Source: Cercospora beticola
Lineage: Eukaryota; Ascomycota; Dothideomycetes; Mycosphaerellales; Mycosphaerellaceae
Direction of reading: 5' to 3'
NCBI RefSeq assembly: GCF_033473495.1
Contig: NC_088941.1
Span: 1,116,001-1,180,000 of the forward strand
Length of the DNA stretch: 64,000 nucleotides
A program made the position numbers and the translations under genes. This document shows positions 10,252-20,619 of this stretch, in pieces. How positions within the stretch are numbered: the stretch's first letter is position 1; each line of letters begins with the position of its first letter. Under the pieces are notes generated by a model. It was given only the letters and a program-made list of their open reading frames with translations. It was not told where the DNA came from and made no database searches.

Positions 10252-13200
10252 TCACTCCAAAGCTCTCCTCATCGCCTCCCAACCTTCTTTCTCCCAGGGC
10301 GCCAAGAACATCGCTCGCTGTGCATCTCCCACAGTCCCTGTTCCAGCAAAAGCTTGAGCCAAACCACCCGCCTCTAGCTCTCCGTATGGCGGCACAGCCT
10401 GCATAGCTGTCTTTAAAGCCATCTGTGCAGCATGGTCTTCTCCAGACAAAGCAGCAAGTTGCGACCAAGCTTGGGAATCATCAGGTTTGAGCAGAATAGC
10501 TGTCTGGGCCTCGGTCACAAGTGCCTCTTCTGAGTTCTGCCCTCCAAACAGACCAGCGATGGCGGCCAGCAAAGATTCAATGCCTTGTAAATCTTTGCTG
10601 GTACTTGAAACACCTTCTTTCGTGCGGAGGTGTAGTAAATCATCTCGCACAGCATTCGCCGTGTCAGTATCGTTATCAAGCGCAGCTATGGCACCGAGGA
10701 GTGTAATGACTCCGATGTGTTCGGGATGACGCTCCGCCGCATCGAAGAGCTGCTGGCGCGCAACGTCTTTTTCATCTTGTCCGCCTTGCGCCCAGAGGAC
10801 TTGGACGAGAGAGCAGACGACGTCTGGGTCGTTTTCGCTTTCTAGGAGAGCGGCTTTGAACATCGTAACGCTTTCAGGCATGTCTTTGAGGTAGTACTGT
10901 GCAAGACCTGCTGTCAAGTGGCAAGAGAGTCGCAATTTGCGCCTGGCCTCTGCATCGAGGCCGCTGCTATCGGCATCGGAGGAGAGGTCGAGGGCTGTTG
11001 CGGCGTTCTCTGCTGCATTGGAAAAGTCTGAAGTGGCTAATTGATTCCTTGAAAGATCGGATTTCGCGAGCGCGTATCGTGCCAGTGCCGAGAGTGATTC
11101 ACTGGCTTCATAGTCTGCTTCTGCGGTATCGCTGAGTTCTGTCAATGTCTCGATGGCGGCAACGTGGTTACTAACTCGTTCCAGGAACAAAGTTGCGAGA
11201 TGACGGTAAGGGAGGTCCTTAGGAGCTTGGTTCCGTAGCTGCTCGAGTGCGAAAATGGGCTGTATGATTTTTGTGAGGTCGTTCGACGCACCCTCTGCTG
11301 AGAGCAGGTAGTCGAAGCTGGACACAGAATACTGGCGCTTAGTGATGAGCGAAGCTGAATCTGAGATCTCGGCAGCGTGTGTGAAGTGGTTCAATGCTTC
11401 TTTTGTGTTGCCGGTCATGAGAGCAATGATTCCCTCGCCGACCCATGCGTGAGCATACTCCGGATCAGTACTCTGTGCTCGGCCGAATGATTGATGAGCG
11501 AGTTCAATGTCATTCTGTAGCAGATACAGAACTCCCAGATTCGCCCACACTTTGGCGTTGAGCTCATTAAGGTGGAGAGATCGCACGAACGAGTGCTGTG
11601 CTACCTTTGGATTCAGTGTTGTAGTGACCACACCAAGGGCATTCCACAGTTCGGGGTTCCCGGCCTCAAGCTCGATGGCGCGTTTGAAACACCTGACAGC
11701 GGTGGTCAGGTAGCGCTTCGCGGCCTTTGCAGCACTGCTGGCATGAGCTCGCTGCTCCGCCCAGCCCAGGTTGTACCAAGCCACTGCCTGGGCGTGTACA
11801 TCGTGAGATGCCGAGCGAACTGCTCTCTTGTATGCCAAAATCGCTGCTACGAGAGGCTCCGGAGGCGATGCCGGGTCATTTGTGCCGTCGGTATCGAGCG
11901 AACCCAGAGACACCAGATCAACGTCGGCAAGAACTTCAAACATGCTTTGCTCAGCAGATGTGTTGAGCAATTCCTGCACTTCGGCCGAGGGGAAGTCGTT
12001 GATGCTGTTTTGTACCCAAGTAAAGATTGAGCATGCATCTCCCACCGACTTCCACATGTTGAAGGCCTGCGGTGAAATCTTGCCCACTCTCACGGCCGTT
12101 TCAACAGCACTGATGGCGCAACGCACTGCTTGGCCGAAGAGACCCGTTTCTACACATCTCCATGCATGCTCAGTGTAGCATTGAAGCAAAGACATGAGCA
12201 CACCAAATTCTGAGGGGCGTTCCTCCAGCACACTCTTCAGCCCAGATTCTGCTTCTTCAAACTCTCCAAGTTCTCTGTGAACATTGGCCAGCATGTATCG
12301 GGCGAACCATGTCTCTCCATTGATTTTGAGCTTCGTGTCATCATGCGGATCGAGTGCATACGTGAAGGTCCTCAACGCGGAGTTGTATCTGCCGGAGTTG
12401 TGGTAACTTTCACCCAGTCCGACATAGGACTGGTAATCGTCGGGACTAATTCGTAGCGCAGCGAGGAAAGATACGATAGCTTGCTGGTATTCTTGCTTGT
12501 TCATTTGCACGACACCAAGTGCAGAATACGGCCAGCTGATGCCCTTCTTCTTCGACCCTGGCGGCGGCCGTGCCTTCCCTGAGTCAACGACGCGCTGTGC
12601 AACCACCTCCACGATATCCCAATCTCCTTGGTCGGCGAACAGTTGTGCCAGTCGTTCCGCGGCTTCGACTTCTCCCGCAAAGAGCTCGAATGCCTTCTGG
12701 AAGCACTGGCGGGCACGTTTCCTATCTTTGGCATAATCGTTGTAATATATGCCGAGCTTTGTGTACGCAGGCGCGAAGTTGACATTCGTCTTGATCGCGG
12801 ACAGAAAACGGCTGTAGCCACGATTACGGTCCTTGCGTGCAGCTTTGGATGTGTCCGACTCCCAAAGACAAACGCCAATCCGATATATTGTCAGTGCACG
12901 GAGGTCTCTTGTTCGCGGGTCATCAGCCCTCATCATCTGCAGGAAGTCCTCAAGTTCCTTGAGCGCCTGTGCATAGTCGCTGCTTAGTGCCCTACACCAA
13001 GCAAGTTCCGTACCCACGCGCACGTTGCCCTTGTCTTCTTCAAGAGCTCGCAAAAAGAAATTGATGGCATCCTGGTAGTCCTCGGTCTCCTCAAGAATCA
13101 GGCCCAGACCAATGAGTGCTGAAGTGAACTTGGGCTTCCGTTGAAGAATGTCCTCGAACAGTCGCTTTGCCTCCGGATGATTTCGTGGCGCTTGATGATG

Positions 13201-14433
13201 AACAAGAGAGGTCCCGAGCACAGCATTGAGAGCGTCGCGTGTGTTTTGCAAACCAAGACCAAGCTTATTGCTCTCAATCTGAGCGACCTTAAGCCCGTTC
13301 CTGGCTGTATCCGCAGCACTTGCATGCTCCTCCAAATGCAGGTAATAGTCACCCACAAGTCGGTGCGCGAAAGGCGATTGCTCGGCATCTGATAGACCCT
13401 CCGTGAACAGCAAAAGTCGATCTTCAGGAGCGATCTCTTTCACAGGTTCGTCTCCTTCGGCTTTTGGTGCCGGTGGAAATGGCGAAAGTTCACTCGTCAA
13501 CCATCCTTCGAAAATTCGTGCGAGTCCAGATTTCTCGAAGAGTGCAACATATTCGCGCAATATACCCGCATCCAGGTCTTTCAGATCATCCATGTCTCGC
13601 GATTCGAGCACCAGATCCCAAGCAAGGCGAAAAGGATGATGTATGATGACCATGCCCTCTGCGAGCGTCAAGACCTGGTCAAGCTTGGCGGCTTTCTGGT
13701 CGAGTGGCAGCACAACGAGCGTATCATACGCACGCTGTAGCAACTTTTCTTCGTATTCCCGCCGGACCTCATCGTCAGTTGACCAGTTTATCAGTTGCTG
13801 GTACAGGTTTTCAAGATCGCTGTTTGTGAAGACTTCTCGCTTCACTTCAACAGTGACTTGACCAACTTTTGCGCCTATTCGTGTCCGGCGTTCGTTAATC
13901 TCCTTCTTGATGCGTTCTGCCTCTTCCGTCTCGGTGATTTCGATGAGCCGCGTCAGCGTGTGCGAAGCACGAGGTATACGTCCCTCCAAAGCATCGTAAA
14001 TTGAGCTTCCTGGCAGCATCACCTCAAGCACTTTTTTGTTATGTGCTGAAGTGCCATACTGCTTGGTAAAAGCCGTGAGCTCATCCACAGTCGACTGTGC
14101 CCGGTTGATGTCATCGGAATTGATGAAATGCTCCGCAACCTTGACTGCTGCTTCGCGATAATCGTCTACCTTTTTTGAGCCTTGAGCTTTGTAGACACTC
14201 ACGAGCCCTTGCCACGCCTGGGAATCGTCTGGCTTTGCCTTGGCAGCTGAGTGGTATATGCTCGCGGCCTCATCATATTTGCCCTGCTTCTCGAGGGCTC
14301 GACCCAAGAAGAGCCGTGCAAAGTGGTTTTGAGGATCCGAACAAAGCACCGAGTTTGCGTGCTCGATTGCCAGGTCATACTGCTTGTTGTCGAGCGCAAG
14401 TTTTGCTGCTTTGAGCGCAGCCTTGGCCAACAT
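10252..14433 (-). CDS. SKI3: Superkiller protein 3 homologue, TPR scaffold of the Ski complex
   Basis: This single uninterrupted frame of 1393 residues consists of tetratricopeptide repeats from the start (residues 5-100, with LALDNKQYDLAIEHANSVL and ARLFLGRALEKQGKYDEA) to the end. Length, repeat layout and C-terminal APWEKEGWEAMRRAL fit fungal Ski3 (human SKIC3/TTC37). Ski3 holds Ski2 helicase and Ski8 together and feeds mRNA to the cytoplasmic exosome for 3'-5' decay. The lack of introns over 4.2 kb is notable beside neighbours that have several. The ATG at 14431-14433 lies 238 bp from the oppositely oriented HAUS1-like gene, so the two probably share a compact bidirectional promoter. Confidence 0.9.
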   Translation of the reverse strand: MLAKAALKAAKLALDNKQYDLAIEHANSVLCSDPQNHFARLFLGRALEKQGKYDEAASIYHSAAKAKPDDSQAWQGLVSVYKAQGSKKVDDYREAAVKVAEHFINSDDINRAQSTVDELTAFTKQYGTSAHNKKVLEVMLPGSSIYDALEGRIPRASHTLTRLIEITETEEAERIKKEINERRTRIGAKVGQVTVEVKREVFTNSDLENLYQQLINWSTDDEVRREYEEKLLQRAYDTLVVLPLDQKAAKLDQVLTLAEGMVIIHHPFRLAWDLVLESRDMDDLKDLDAGILREYVALFEKSGLARIFEGWLTSELSPFPPAPKAEGDEPVKEIAPEDRLLLFTEGLSDAEQSPFAHRLVGDYYLHLEEHASAADTARNGLKVAQIESNKLGLGLQNTRDALNAVLGTSLVHHQAPRNHPEAKRLFEDILQRKPKFTSALIGLGLILEETEDYQDAINFFLRALEEDKGNVRVGTELAWCRALSSDYAQALKELEDFLQMMRADDPRTRDLRALTIYRIGVCLWESDTSKAARKDRNRGYSRFLSAIKTNVNFAPAYTKLGIYYNDYAKDRKRARQCFQKAFELFAGEVEAAERLAQLFADQGDWDIVEVVAQRVVDSGKARPPPGSKKKGISWPYSALGVVQMNKQEYQQAIVSFLAALRISPDDYQSYVGLGESYHNSGRYNSALRTFTYALDPHDDTKLKINGETWFARYMLANVHRELGEFEEAESGLKSVLEERPSEFGVLMSLLQCYTEHAWRCVETGLFGQAVRCAISAVETAVRVGKISPQAFNMWKSVGDACSIFTWVQNSINDFPSAEVQELLNTSAEQSMFEVLADVDLVSLGSLDTDGTNDPASPPEPLVAAILAYKRAVRSASHDVHAQAVAWYNLGWAEQRAHASSAAKAAKRYLTTAVRCFKRAIELEAGNPELWNALGVVTTTLNPKVAQHSFVRSLHLNELNAKVWANLGVLYLLQNDIELAHQSFGRAQSTDPEYAHAWVGEGIIALMTGNTKEALNHFTHAAEISDSASLITKRQYSVSSFDYLLSAEGASNDLTKIIQPIFALEQLRNQAPKDLPYRHLATLFLERVSNHVAAIETLTELSDTAEADYEASESLSALARYALAKSDLSRNQLATSDFSNAAENAATALDLSSDADSSGLDAEARRKLRLSCHLTAGLAQYYLKDMPESVTMFKAALLESENDPDVVCSLVQVLWAQGGQDEKDVARQQLFDAAERHPEHIGVITLLGAIAALDNDTDTANAVRDDLLHLRTKEGVSSTSKDLQGIESLLAAIAGLFGGQNSEEALVTEAQTAILLKPDDSQAWSQLAALSGEDHAAQMALKTAMQAVPPYGELEAGGLAQAFAGTGTVGDAQRAMFLAPWEKEGWEAMRRALE

Positions 14434-14671
14434 GATCCGTCATTGAGCTCCGGTCAGCAGGTGTCCTCAATATTTTGTCTGTAATCTGCGTATGTTCAGC
14501 GGCTCGGCGTCTTCTGGAAGTTGGCGTTTGATGTTGCATTTCTGGTAGCAACTCGACTGTTGTGCGCGTCACTGTGAAATCCACGGCCGAAGTTTCCCCG
14601 ATCTGAAACGCGACTTCCAGCAACACGCGCTCATCAAACTCCACTTCATCAACGCAGCTCATCCCAAGAAC

Positions 14672-15520
14672 ATGGACGCAGAGTGGACCGCATCGGCACT
14701 CTTCTCGCCATCGAAAGCCAGAGTACAGCAAGCACAAGCAAAGGACTGGGCCGCCGTCGAAGCCTGGCTCGTCAAGAAATACGGTTCTCGCGTGCCCCCT
14801 TTCGAGAGAAATGAAGACACCCTGCAAGCCCTTCTCACCCTGGCCAATCTGAACGAGAGTGCGGACGAGCAGCGAAGTCAAGCTGAGCGCATCGAAAAGG
14901 CGGCACATTCAAGTCTCACTCGCAAACAAGGTAGTCTTCACGATGAGATTATGCAAGTATTGCAAGCCGAGCTGGCAAATGAAACCCAATTAGACACGCT
15001 TGCCGAAGTAGCGGTAGCACTGGACTGCCCGCACATCAACGTCCAAGAGATTGCGCGTGAAATCATCACGTTGAACACTACCGAGTTCGAGATGAAGCAG
15101 CAGCTTGCACGAGTGCAACAGCAATTGGCCAATATGAAGCAGGAAACCAAGCGAATGCGGACCTTGCTCGACGAATTATCTGGTCCTGATTTTGAAGCAC
15201 CTGCTGATGTGGTGGACAACGCAACAGAGTGGGCAAGAACCACCAAGACTCTCAAAGCCAAGATCGCGGAGTATGACGAGCGACTGAGTGCTACCCGGCC
15301 ACCTTCTTCGTCGACAAGTCTGGAACACATATATCACAAATCAAATGAGCTGGAGAAGCAGAAGTCACGACTGCGTGAACTCGAGAACGAGCTGAAGGAG
15401 TTTAGGGAGCTACCTTCAGACGCGCGGTCTTCCCGCAACAGGCTTGAAGAAGCTCGTGAGCAGCTTAGGCAGCTCACTGCAAAGCGAGATCTTCTCTTCG
15501 AAAACCTTGCCGAGAGGTGA
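14672..15520 (+). CDS. Coiled-coil protein, HAUS augmin-like complex subunit 1-like
   Basis: This is a single exon of 282 residues. The N-terminus has the pattern ALFSPSKARVQQAQAKDW followed by PPFERNEDTLQALLTLANLNE. I associate this with fungal proteins annotated as HAUS1 of the augmin complex. The rest is almost all heptad-rich helix (about residues 125-165 and 205-275), with a short Pro/Ser linker near 208-216. Augmin recruits gamma-tubulin ring complexes onto existing microtubules. It is present in many filamentous fungi and absent from budding yeast. The assignment rests on recollection of the N-terminal motif and could be wrong; a generic coiled-coil protein is the alternative. Its stop is only 70 bp from that of the alpha/beta hydrolase. 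Confidence 0.6.
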   Translation: MDAEWTASALFSPSKARVQQAQAKDWAAVEAWLVKKYGSRVPPFERNEDTLQALLTLANLNESADEQRSQAERIEKAAHSSLTRKQGSLHDEIMQVLQAELANETQLDTLAEVAVALDCPHINVQEIAREIITLNTTEFEMKQQLARVQQQLANMKQETKRMRTLLDELSGPDFEAPADVVDNATEWARTTKTLKAKIAEYDERLSATRPPSSSTSLEHIYHKSNELEKQKSRLRELENELKEFRELPSDARSSRNRLEEAREQLRQLTAKRDLLFENLAER

Positions 15521-15590
15521 ATGATCGGTAGACAGGTCGACTCGCATAGCGCTGCATCCGATCTTCTGCTCTCCCCAATTCCGATCATCT

Positions 15591-16449
15591 TCACGCGAGC
15601 TTCGCCGCAAATTCAAGAATGTCCTTGCCGACCTGCTCAGGAACCTCAATACAATGCCAATGTCCCACCTTGCTATACACTTTGAGCTCCTTCTGCTTGC
15701 TGCCAAGGTTATCGTGGATGAACTGACAACCAGCCAATGGTGCGGACTGGTCCTCCTCGCCTGCCAGGATAACGACAGGCGTAGTCATGGAAGAGAATCC
15801 GGGATCCTTCATGTTGATGATAGCTTCACAGTGCATCGCGTACGACTTGGGTTCTTGGCCAAGGATGAGTTCGCGAATGAAAGCTCGCTGGAGAGGCGTG
15901 CTGTTTGAGCCCGTGGCAGCCTTCGGAACAGTGTTTGCTAATGGCTCCATGCCATCTTCGGATTATCAGCACGTTGTTCTAGCAGAGATCGATCTTGACT
16001 CTCAAATGCGTACCTTTAGTGACAGTCTCGATCCTCGCAGTAAACATCTCTGCTTTGATAGAGGATGGGTTTACAGGTCCGATCGCGACAACGCCGACGA
16101 CTCTGTCTGGATGCCGCGCCGCAACAGTCAGTGCCATTGGTCCGCCCATGGAATGTCCAGCCACGATAGCTTTTGGAATCTTAAGATGGTCCATCAAGCT
16201 TATCACGTCTTCCGCCATATCCACCAAGCTCAATTTCTCTCCTTTCGACTTCGATTCCGCCGCTCCATATGTGGTGAGCGCGACGACTCTGTGACCTTCC
16301 AGGTACGGCACGACTGGCATGTAATAATTCTGCGAGCTTCCCAATCCGTGTATGCAGACAATCGGTAGCTTGTCTTCTTGCACGTTGTACCCTACCTGCC
16401 CGCTTTCGACATACTGGATAGCATGGCCATTGACTGTGGCGAATGGCAT
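15591..16449 (-). CDS. Alpha/beta hydrolase (enol-lactonase/peroxidase-like)
   Basis: Two exons (16014-16449, 15591-15955) joined by a 58-bp intron give 266 residues. I took MPFATVNGHAIQYVESG as the start because this begins the first beta strand directly. The in-frame codons before it (to 16524) look like leader. Motifs: oxyanion loop IHGLGSS near 33-39, nucleophile Ser100 in GHSMGG, acid Asp214 in AGEEDQSAP, base His244 in KVGHWHCIE. The layout is that of 3-oxoadipate enol-lactonase and bacterial-type non-haem peroxidases. No lid domain of unusual size is present. There is no targeting signal, so it is probably cytosolic. Substrate unknown. Confidence 0.85.
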
Positions 16450-17427
16450 TTTGCTCCGCTTATCTTCTTGGTCAATATCTTGATGTCTGGGCAGGTCACA
16501 GGAGATTGGGACTGAAATTGTCACAGAGAATGAAGCAGATGCAAAGCTCTTGCCATTGATTCAACAACCAACACCACGGGCCGGTACCTTTGCACACTCA
16601 CAGCTTTGAGCCGGCTTGGCATTGATGACGTCTATCCGAACCGATCCTTGCAGCCTGTACAAAAGCGACACCCTTCGAGTGCAGGAAGGCAGCCTCTGTG
16701 ATGTCTGTTCGCAAACATCTTAAGCACTAGAAGACGGGTCATCACATACCGCCCTCAGGCTCGAATATACTACACACAGACAGATGCGATGACGAAAGCG
16801 GCAACCCGACGGATCTAGCAACCGCCAGGTATGGCATCCCATTCCGATGCGCTGCACATATGCATGTCAATTCTTCGGCGGATGCGAGTTGGCGGATCTC
16901 TGGCAAGCCCTGGTGTATGACTACCATAGGTAGCTATGCAGTGCTTTCTACCCGCGCACAAGTGAAGTGATCAATAACAAGCTCGCCTGACTTTCTCCCA
17001 AGCACAAATCTTGCATTGGAGCGAAGCAACTAATAGAAATATAACCATGCTACATGCATGCATGTACTTGGTACCAATATCCGTCGTGCATCGTCATCAA
17101 AAAGCACTCCAAAGTCGTGACAGCTCTTCTGCATGCAAATGGGGCACACTTCTCCGCACGCTCTTCTCCGCGAAACCCCATATTGATCTGCATGATCGCG
17201 TGGCGGGCATGCAACATGGCTTCCCACGAGCGGGCAAGATCTACACAGAGTGGAAACACCAGAGCGGCAACAAGGCAAGTCTTCCGCAATGACCATCTTT
17301 CTGCCAGATTCCTTTCACGCCACTTCTGCTCCTCATATGCCACTTGTATCACTCACATCAATGTGTTGAGTTCTGATCTTCACTCTCCCAACAAGCACTT
17401 GCGAATTACACGCTAAAGCCGAACATA
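16450..17427. promoter_or_regulatory. Divergent intergene, hydrolase / MFS transporter
   Basis: This is about 980 bp with no recognisable gene. It contains a perfect 16-bp palindrome built of overlapping GCATGC cores at 17051-17066, about 360 bp before the MFS start. Confidence 0.4.
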
Positions 17428-19051
17428 ATGGCTGGGACCGAAAAAGAGGAGCATGGAGCAATCCATGCCGAAGATGCTATCGAAACTGCAGCGGTAATGG
17501 ACATGGCCTGTCACAAACAGATTCTCCGAGCTAACAAATCAGCAGGGCCCGGAAGAAGATCCTATCAAACACATACCGTTCGTTGAAGACAAGCAACGAG
17601 CACGAAAGCTCGTCCGTCGCATGGACCTCCACATCTTACCGCTTTGCGCTTGGGTCTACCTTCTCAACTATCTCGACAGAGGCAACATCGGCAATTCCAA
17701 AGTACTGAACCAAGAGACTGGCGACTCTCTCTTGCAAGCTACGAATATGACTAACACAAATTACGCCGTGGCGGTTTCGCTCTTTTCGCTCGCATACGCA
17801 TTGTTCGAAGTACCCAGCAATTGGATCATGAAGAGATATGTTCGTCCGAGCGTTTGGCTTGCGACATTGCTTGGAGCGTGGGGTGTGTTTACTATCGGTT
17901 TCGCTGGAGTGCAGAACTACGCGACTGTAGTAGTTCTGAGGTTTTTCATTGGTGTCTTCGAAGCTGTAAGCATTTTCGTCCCGACACTTCAATATATTGA
18001 AGCTGACAATATACGCAGGGCTTCTTTCCAGGTATCGTTTACCTCATCACATTCTGGTATCCTGTCGAAGAACGCAGCGTGCGAATTGCTTTCGTCCTCG
18101 CATCAGCGACTGCTGCCGGAGCCTTTGGCGGATGCATAGCCTACGGTGTGGGAAATATGAACAACACAGCAGGACTCGAAGGTTTCCGATGGTTGTTCAT
18201 CATCGAAGGCATCATTACCGTCATTATGGTCATTCCCGTCCTACTCTTCTTGCCTGATTATCCCAGTCGTGCCAAGTGGCTGAACAACGATGACAAGAAA
18301 TACATTCAAGACCGCATTGCTGTCAAAGGTGGTGGTTTCACGCAGCAAAAGTCCACGAAGCAGGAAATTATGGCCACAGCTTTCAGCCCAAGGATGTTGA
18401 CGCACTACTTCGCCTACGTAAGTCTTCGCCAAAGTCGCATTAGCTTCTACAACTGACACATCAATTAAGGCGACCAACTGCGTCCCCCTCGGCTCTCTAA
18501 CCTTCTTCACACCAACCATCGTCTCTGGCCTGGGCTACACCAGTATCTCCGCCCAACTCATGACCGTTCCACCTTGGGTCGTAGGCTACATAATCTGTCT
18601 CTTCCTCGGATGGTCCGCCGACCGCACCAACAAACGAGGCCTACACATCGGAATCTCCTCCACTCTCGGTGGAATCGGCTGGCTCACAGCTGGCCTTCTG
18701 CCCGCAGACGCTTACACAGCCCGGTACGGGTGTTTGATGCTTTGTGCTGCCGGAGCCTTCCCATCTTCGGGCCCGTTGAGCGCTTGGGTGACGTGTAATG
18801 TTCCAGCGATCACGACAATGGCGGTTGCGACGGCGATGAACAATAGTATGGCTGGTGTGAGTCAGATTATTGCGCAGTGGATTTGGTTGCCCAGGGAGGC
18901 GGCGAGTGGATATCCGACGGGAAATTTTGTTTGTGCGGCGTGTAGTTTTGCTACGGCTGCGTTGGCGTTAGGGTTGAGGATACTTTATGGGCAGATGAAT
19001 GCAGGTGGTGTAAGAGATGCTTCTGGAAAGGAGAGGATCTGGCTCCTGTAA
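17428..19051 (+). CDS. MFS transporter, anion:cation symporter family (second copy)
   Basis: Four exons (17428-17493, 17546-17965, 18019-18417, 18470-19051) encode 488 residues. The three introns are 52-53 bp, GT-AG. After a 22-codon first exon the protein shows RRMDLHILPLCAWVYLLNYLDRGNIGN, then the family signature RFFIGVFEAGFFPGIVYLIT across exons 2-3 and FRWLFIIEGIITVI in the middle. Twelve membrane helices are expected. It belongs to the same broad ACS family as the gene at 3985 but its introns lie at different places, so it is not a recent duplicate. The substrate is probably an organic anion or vitamin. It diverges from the alpha/beta hydrolase, which may or may not act on the same compound. 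Confidence 0.9.
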
Positions 19052-19368
19052 TCGAGCACGTTACTTTCGTCATCATCTTGACTGCTCGTGAAACGTTAGA
19101 GCTCTACACCCCTGGTATCGATTATCATTGGACAAATATTCAATCCTTCACTAGCGTCAAAGCTTTCTAAGTGGGTGGGCTGAATGACTACTTCTTGATA
19201 ATATTGCACACCAAGCAAGCTCGACCAAGTCTCAGGCTTCTTTGCCTCCAAAGCTTTCGACATGCGAGTGGTTCCCAACAGTCAACCCATCAGCTGTCAG
19301 TTCTCCATTGCCCCTCGAGGCGCATTTGACTGGACTCCGCGACGTTACAAGCCTTCTCTCTCGCCACC
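19052..19368. other. Intergenic between convergent genes
   Basis: These are the 3' flanks of the MFS gene and the GLFG/BTB gene. Nothing else is recognised. Confidence 0.45.
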
Positions 19369-20619
19369 TCAAGGAATTTTAGCGATCAGCACATCGAACG
19401 CAAAGTCCTGAATCAAGGAGCCCTTCTTGTGCATCAGCTCTGCCTTCGTGACACGAGCATAGTAAAGATCCACAAGAAATTTACGTGCGTCAGAGCCCCC
19501 CGTCGTCCCACTGTAGATGATGTTCGACAATCTGCCCATCAAAGGCTTGATGGTTTCGTTATCGACGGACCACTGCTTGAATCTCATGGTGGCCAGGATG
19601 TCATTTTTGAACTTGGCATCAATTAGTTCCTCTCCTAGAACGTATGCCTTCGCGAGGATAATCCAAGCGTTGTCATCGTCTTGCATGACCGATTGAGGCT
19701 TGGCTTGACACTTCTCGGGTGACTTCTCGGTGAATTCGCTGTCCTTGACGGAGTTTGATTCAGTTTCAGTCTGAGACTCATCGATAACCTCTTCTACTGT
19801 GGGTCGCTTGGAATCGGATTGAGCTTCAGACCTATCCGCTGATTCTTCCGGCTTCTTGGCGAGATGTATCAAGCCAGAGTATGCCCAGTTCACGTACAGT
19901 CTGAAGATTGCTGGTGAGTGGTTCGGAATTTCGACCGCGCGACCAGGCTCAGACCAGACCTCCTTGCTCTTCGCCCGTAAGAAGTCGGAGGTACGACGCA
20001 GAATCTCTTGATGTACGTGGAAAGTGGCAGTGCCTGTTGCTGATGTTCCCACTTTCACAGTGATGACCGGACTGCTGGGGCTATTCGTTTGTTAGTTTCT
20101 ACTTGATTGCAGCGTCCGAGACGCCAACCCAACTTACTCGAACGGCTCGGCTATACGATAAGGCTTCAGGTCTTCAGGCTCGCGTGACAGAGGCTTCGCT
20201 GATTGGTTGTTCGCATTGGCACTAGAAGTCGCAGGAGTACCAGAGCTCGAGATAGGAGGAGTGACGCTTGGGCTTGTGGAGCCAAAGAAGCTACTACGGC
20301 TCGAAGTTGACGTGCCGGTATTCGCAGGGCCAGAGGTGCTTGGATTTGTGGAGCCAAAGAGGCCACGACTCGAAGTTGACGGGCCTGTATTCGAAGGGCC
20401 AAAGAGACCAGGACTCGAAGCTGATGTGCCGGTATTCGCAGAGCCAAAGAGTCCACGACTCGAACTTGATGTGCCGGTATTCGCATGGCCAAAGAGTTTT
20501 GAACTTGCAGCAGGCGCTGTTGAACCAAAGCCACCAGAACCTGAAGCAGGGGTGGTACTTGTGCTTGAAGAGTCAAACAATCCACCTGTCCGTGGTTGAC
20601 CGAAATAGCTATTGGACAT
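19369..20619 (-). CDS. GLFG-repeat N-terminus fused to BTB/POZ domain protein
   Basis: Two exons (20138-20619, 19369-20080), with a 57-bp GT-AG intron, give 397 residues. The start MSNSYFGQPRTGGLFD is preferred; an in-frame Met at 20682 would add 21 residues. Residues 1-140 are Ser/Thr/Gly/Asn-rich with LFG and GLFG motifs at about 15-residue spacing, the style of FG nucleoporins. Exon 2 starts with a BTB/POZ core (VKVGTSATGTATFHVHQEIL, then IFRLYVNWAYSGLI), followed by an acidic Ser/Glu linker and a C-terminal helical part (AWIILAKAYVLGEEL) usual for fungal BTB proteins. BTB domains mediate dimerisation and often bind Cul3. The FG tail suggests nuclear-pore or nuclear-transport contact. Function unknown. 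Confidence 0.75.
20279..20505 (-). repeat. 45-bp coding minisatellite (GLFG-type repeats)
   Basis: The consensus unit encodes SSRGLFGSANTGTSA (15 residues). About four to five copies with substitutions and one shortened copy lie end to end inside exon 1 of the BTB gene. Confidence 0.8.

Noticed and set aside
3985..19051. A metabolic gene cluster formed by two MFS transporters, a carboxylesterase and a hydrolase
   Set aside because: Housekeeping genes (CCT7, Ski3, HAUS1-like) are interspersed, and no backbone enzyme or pathway regulator is present.
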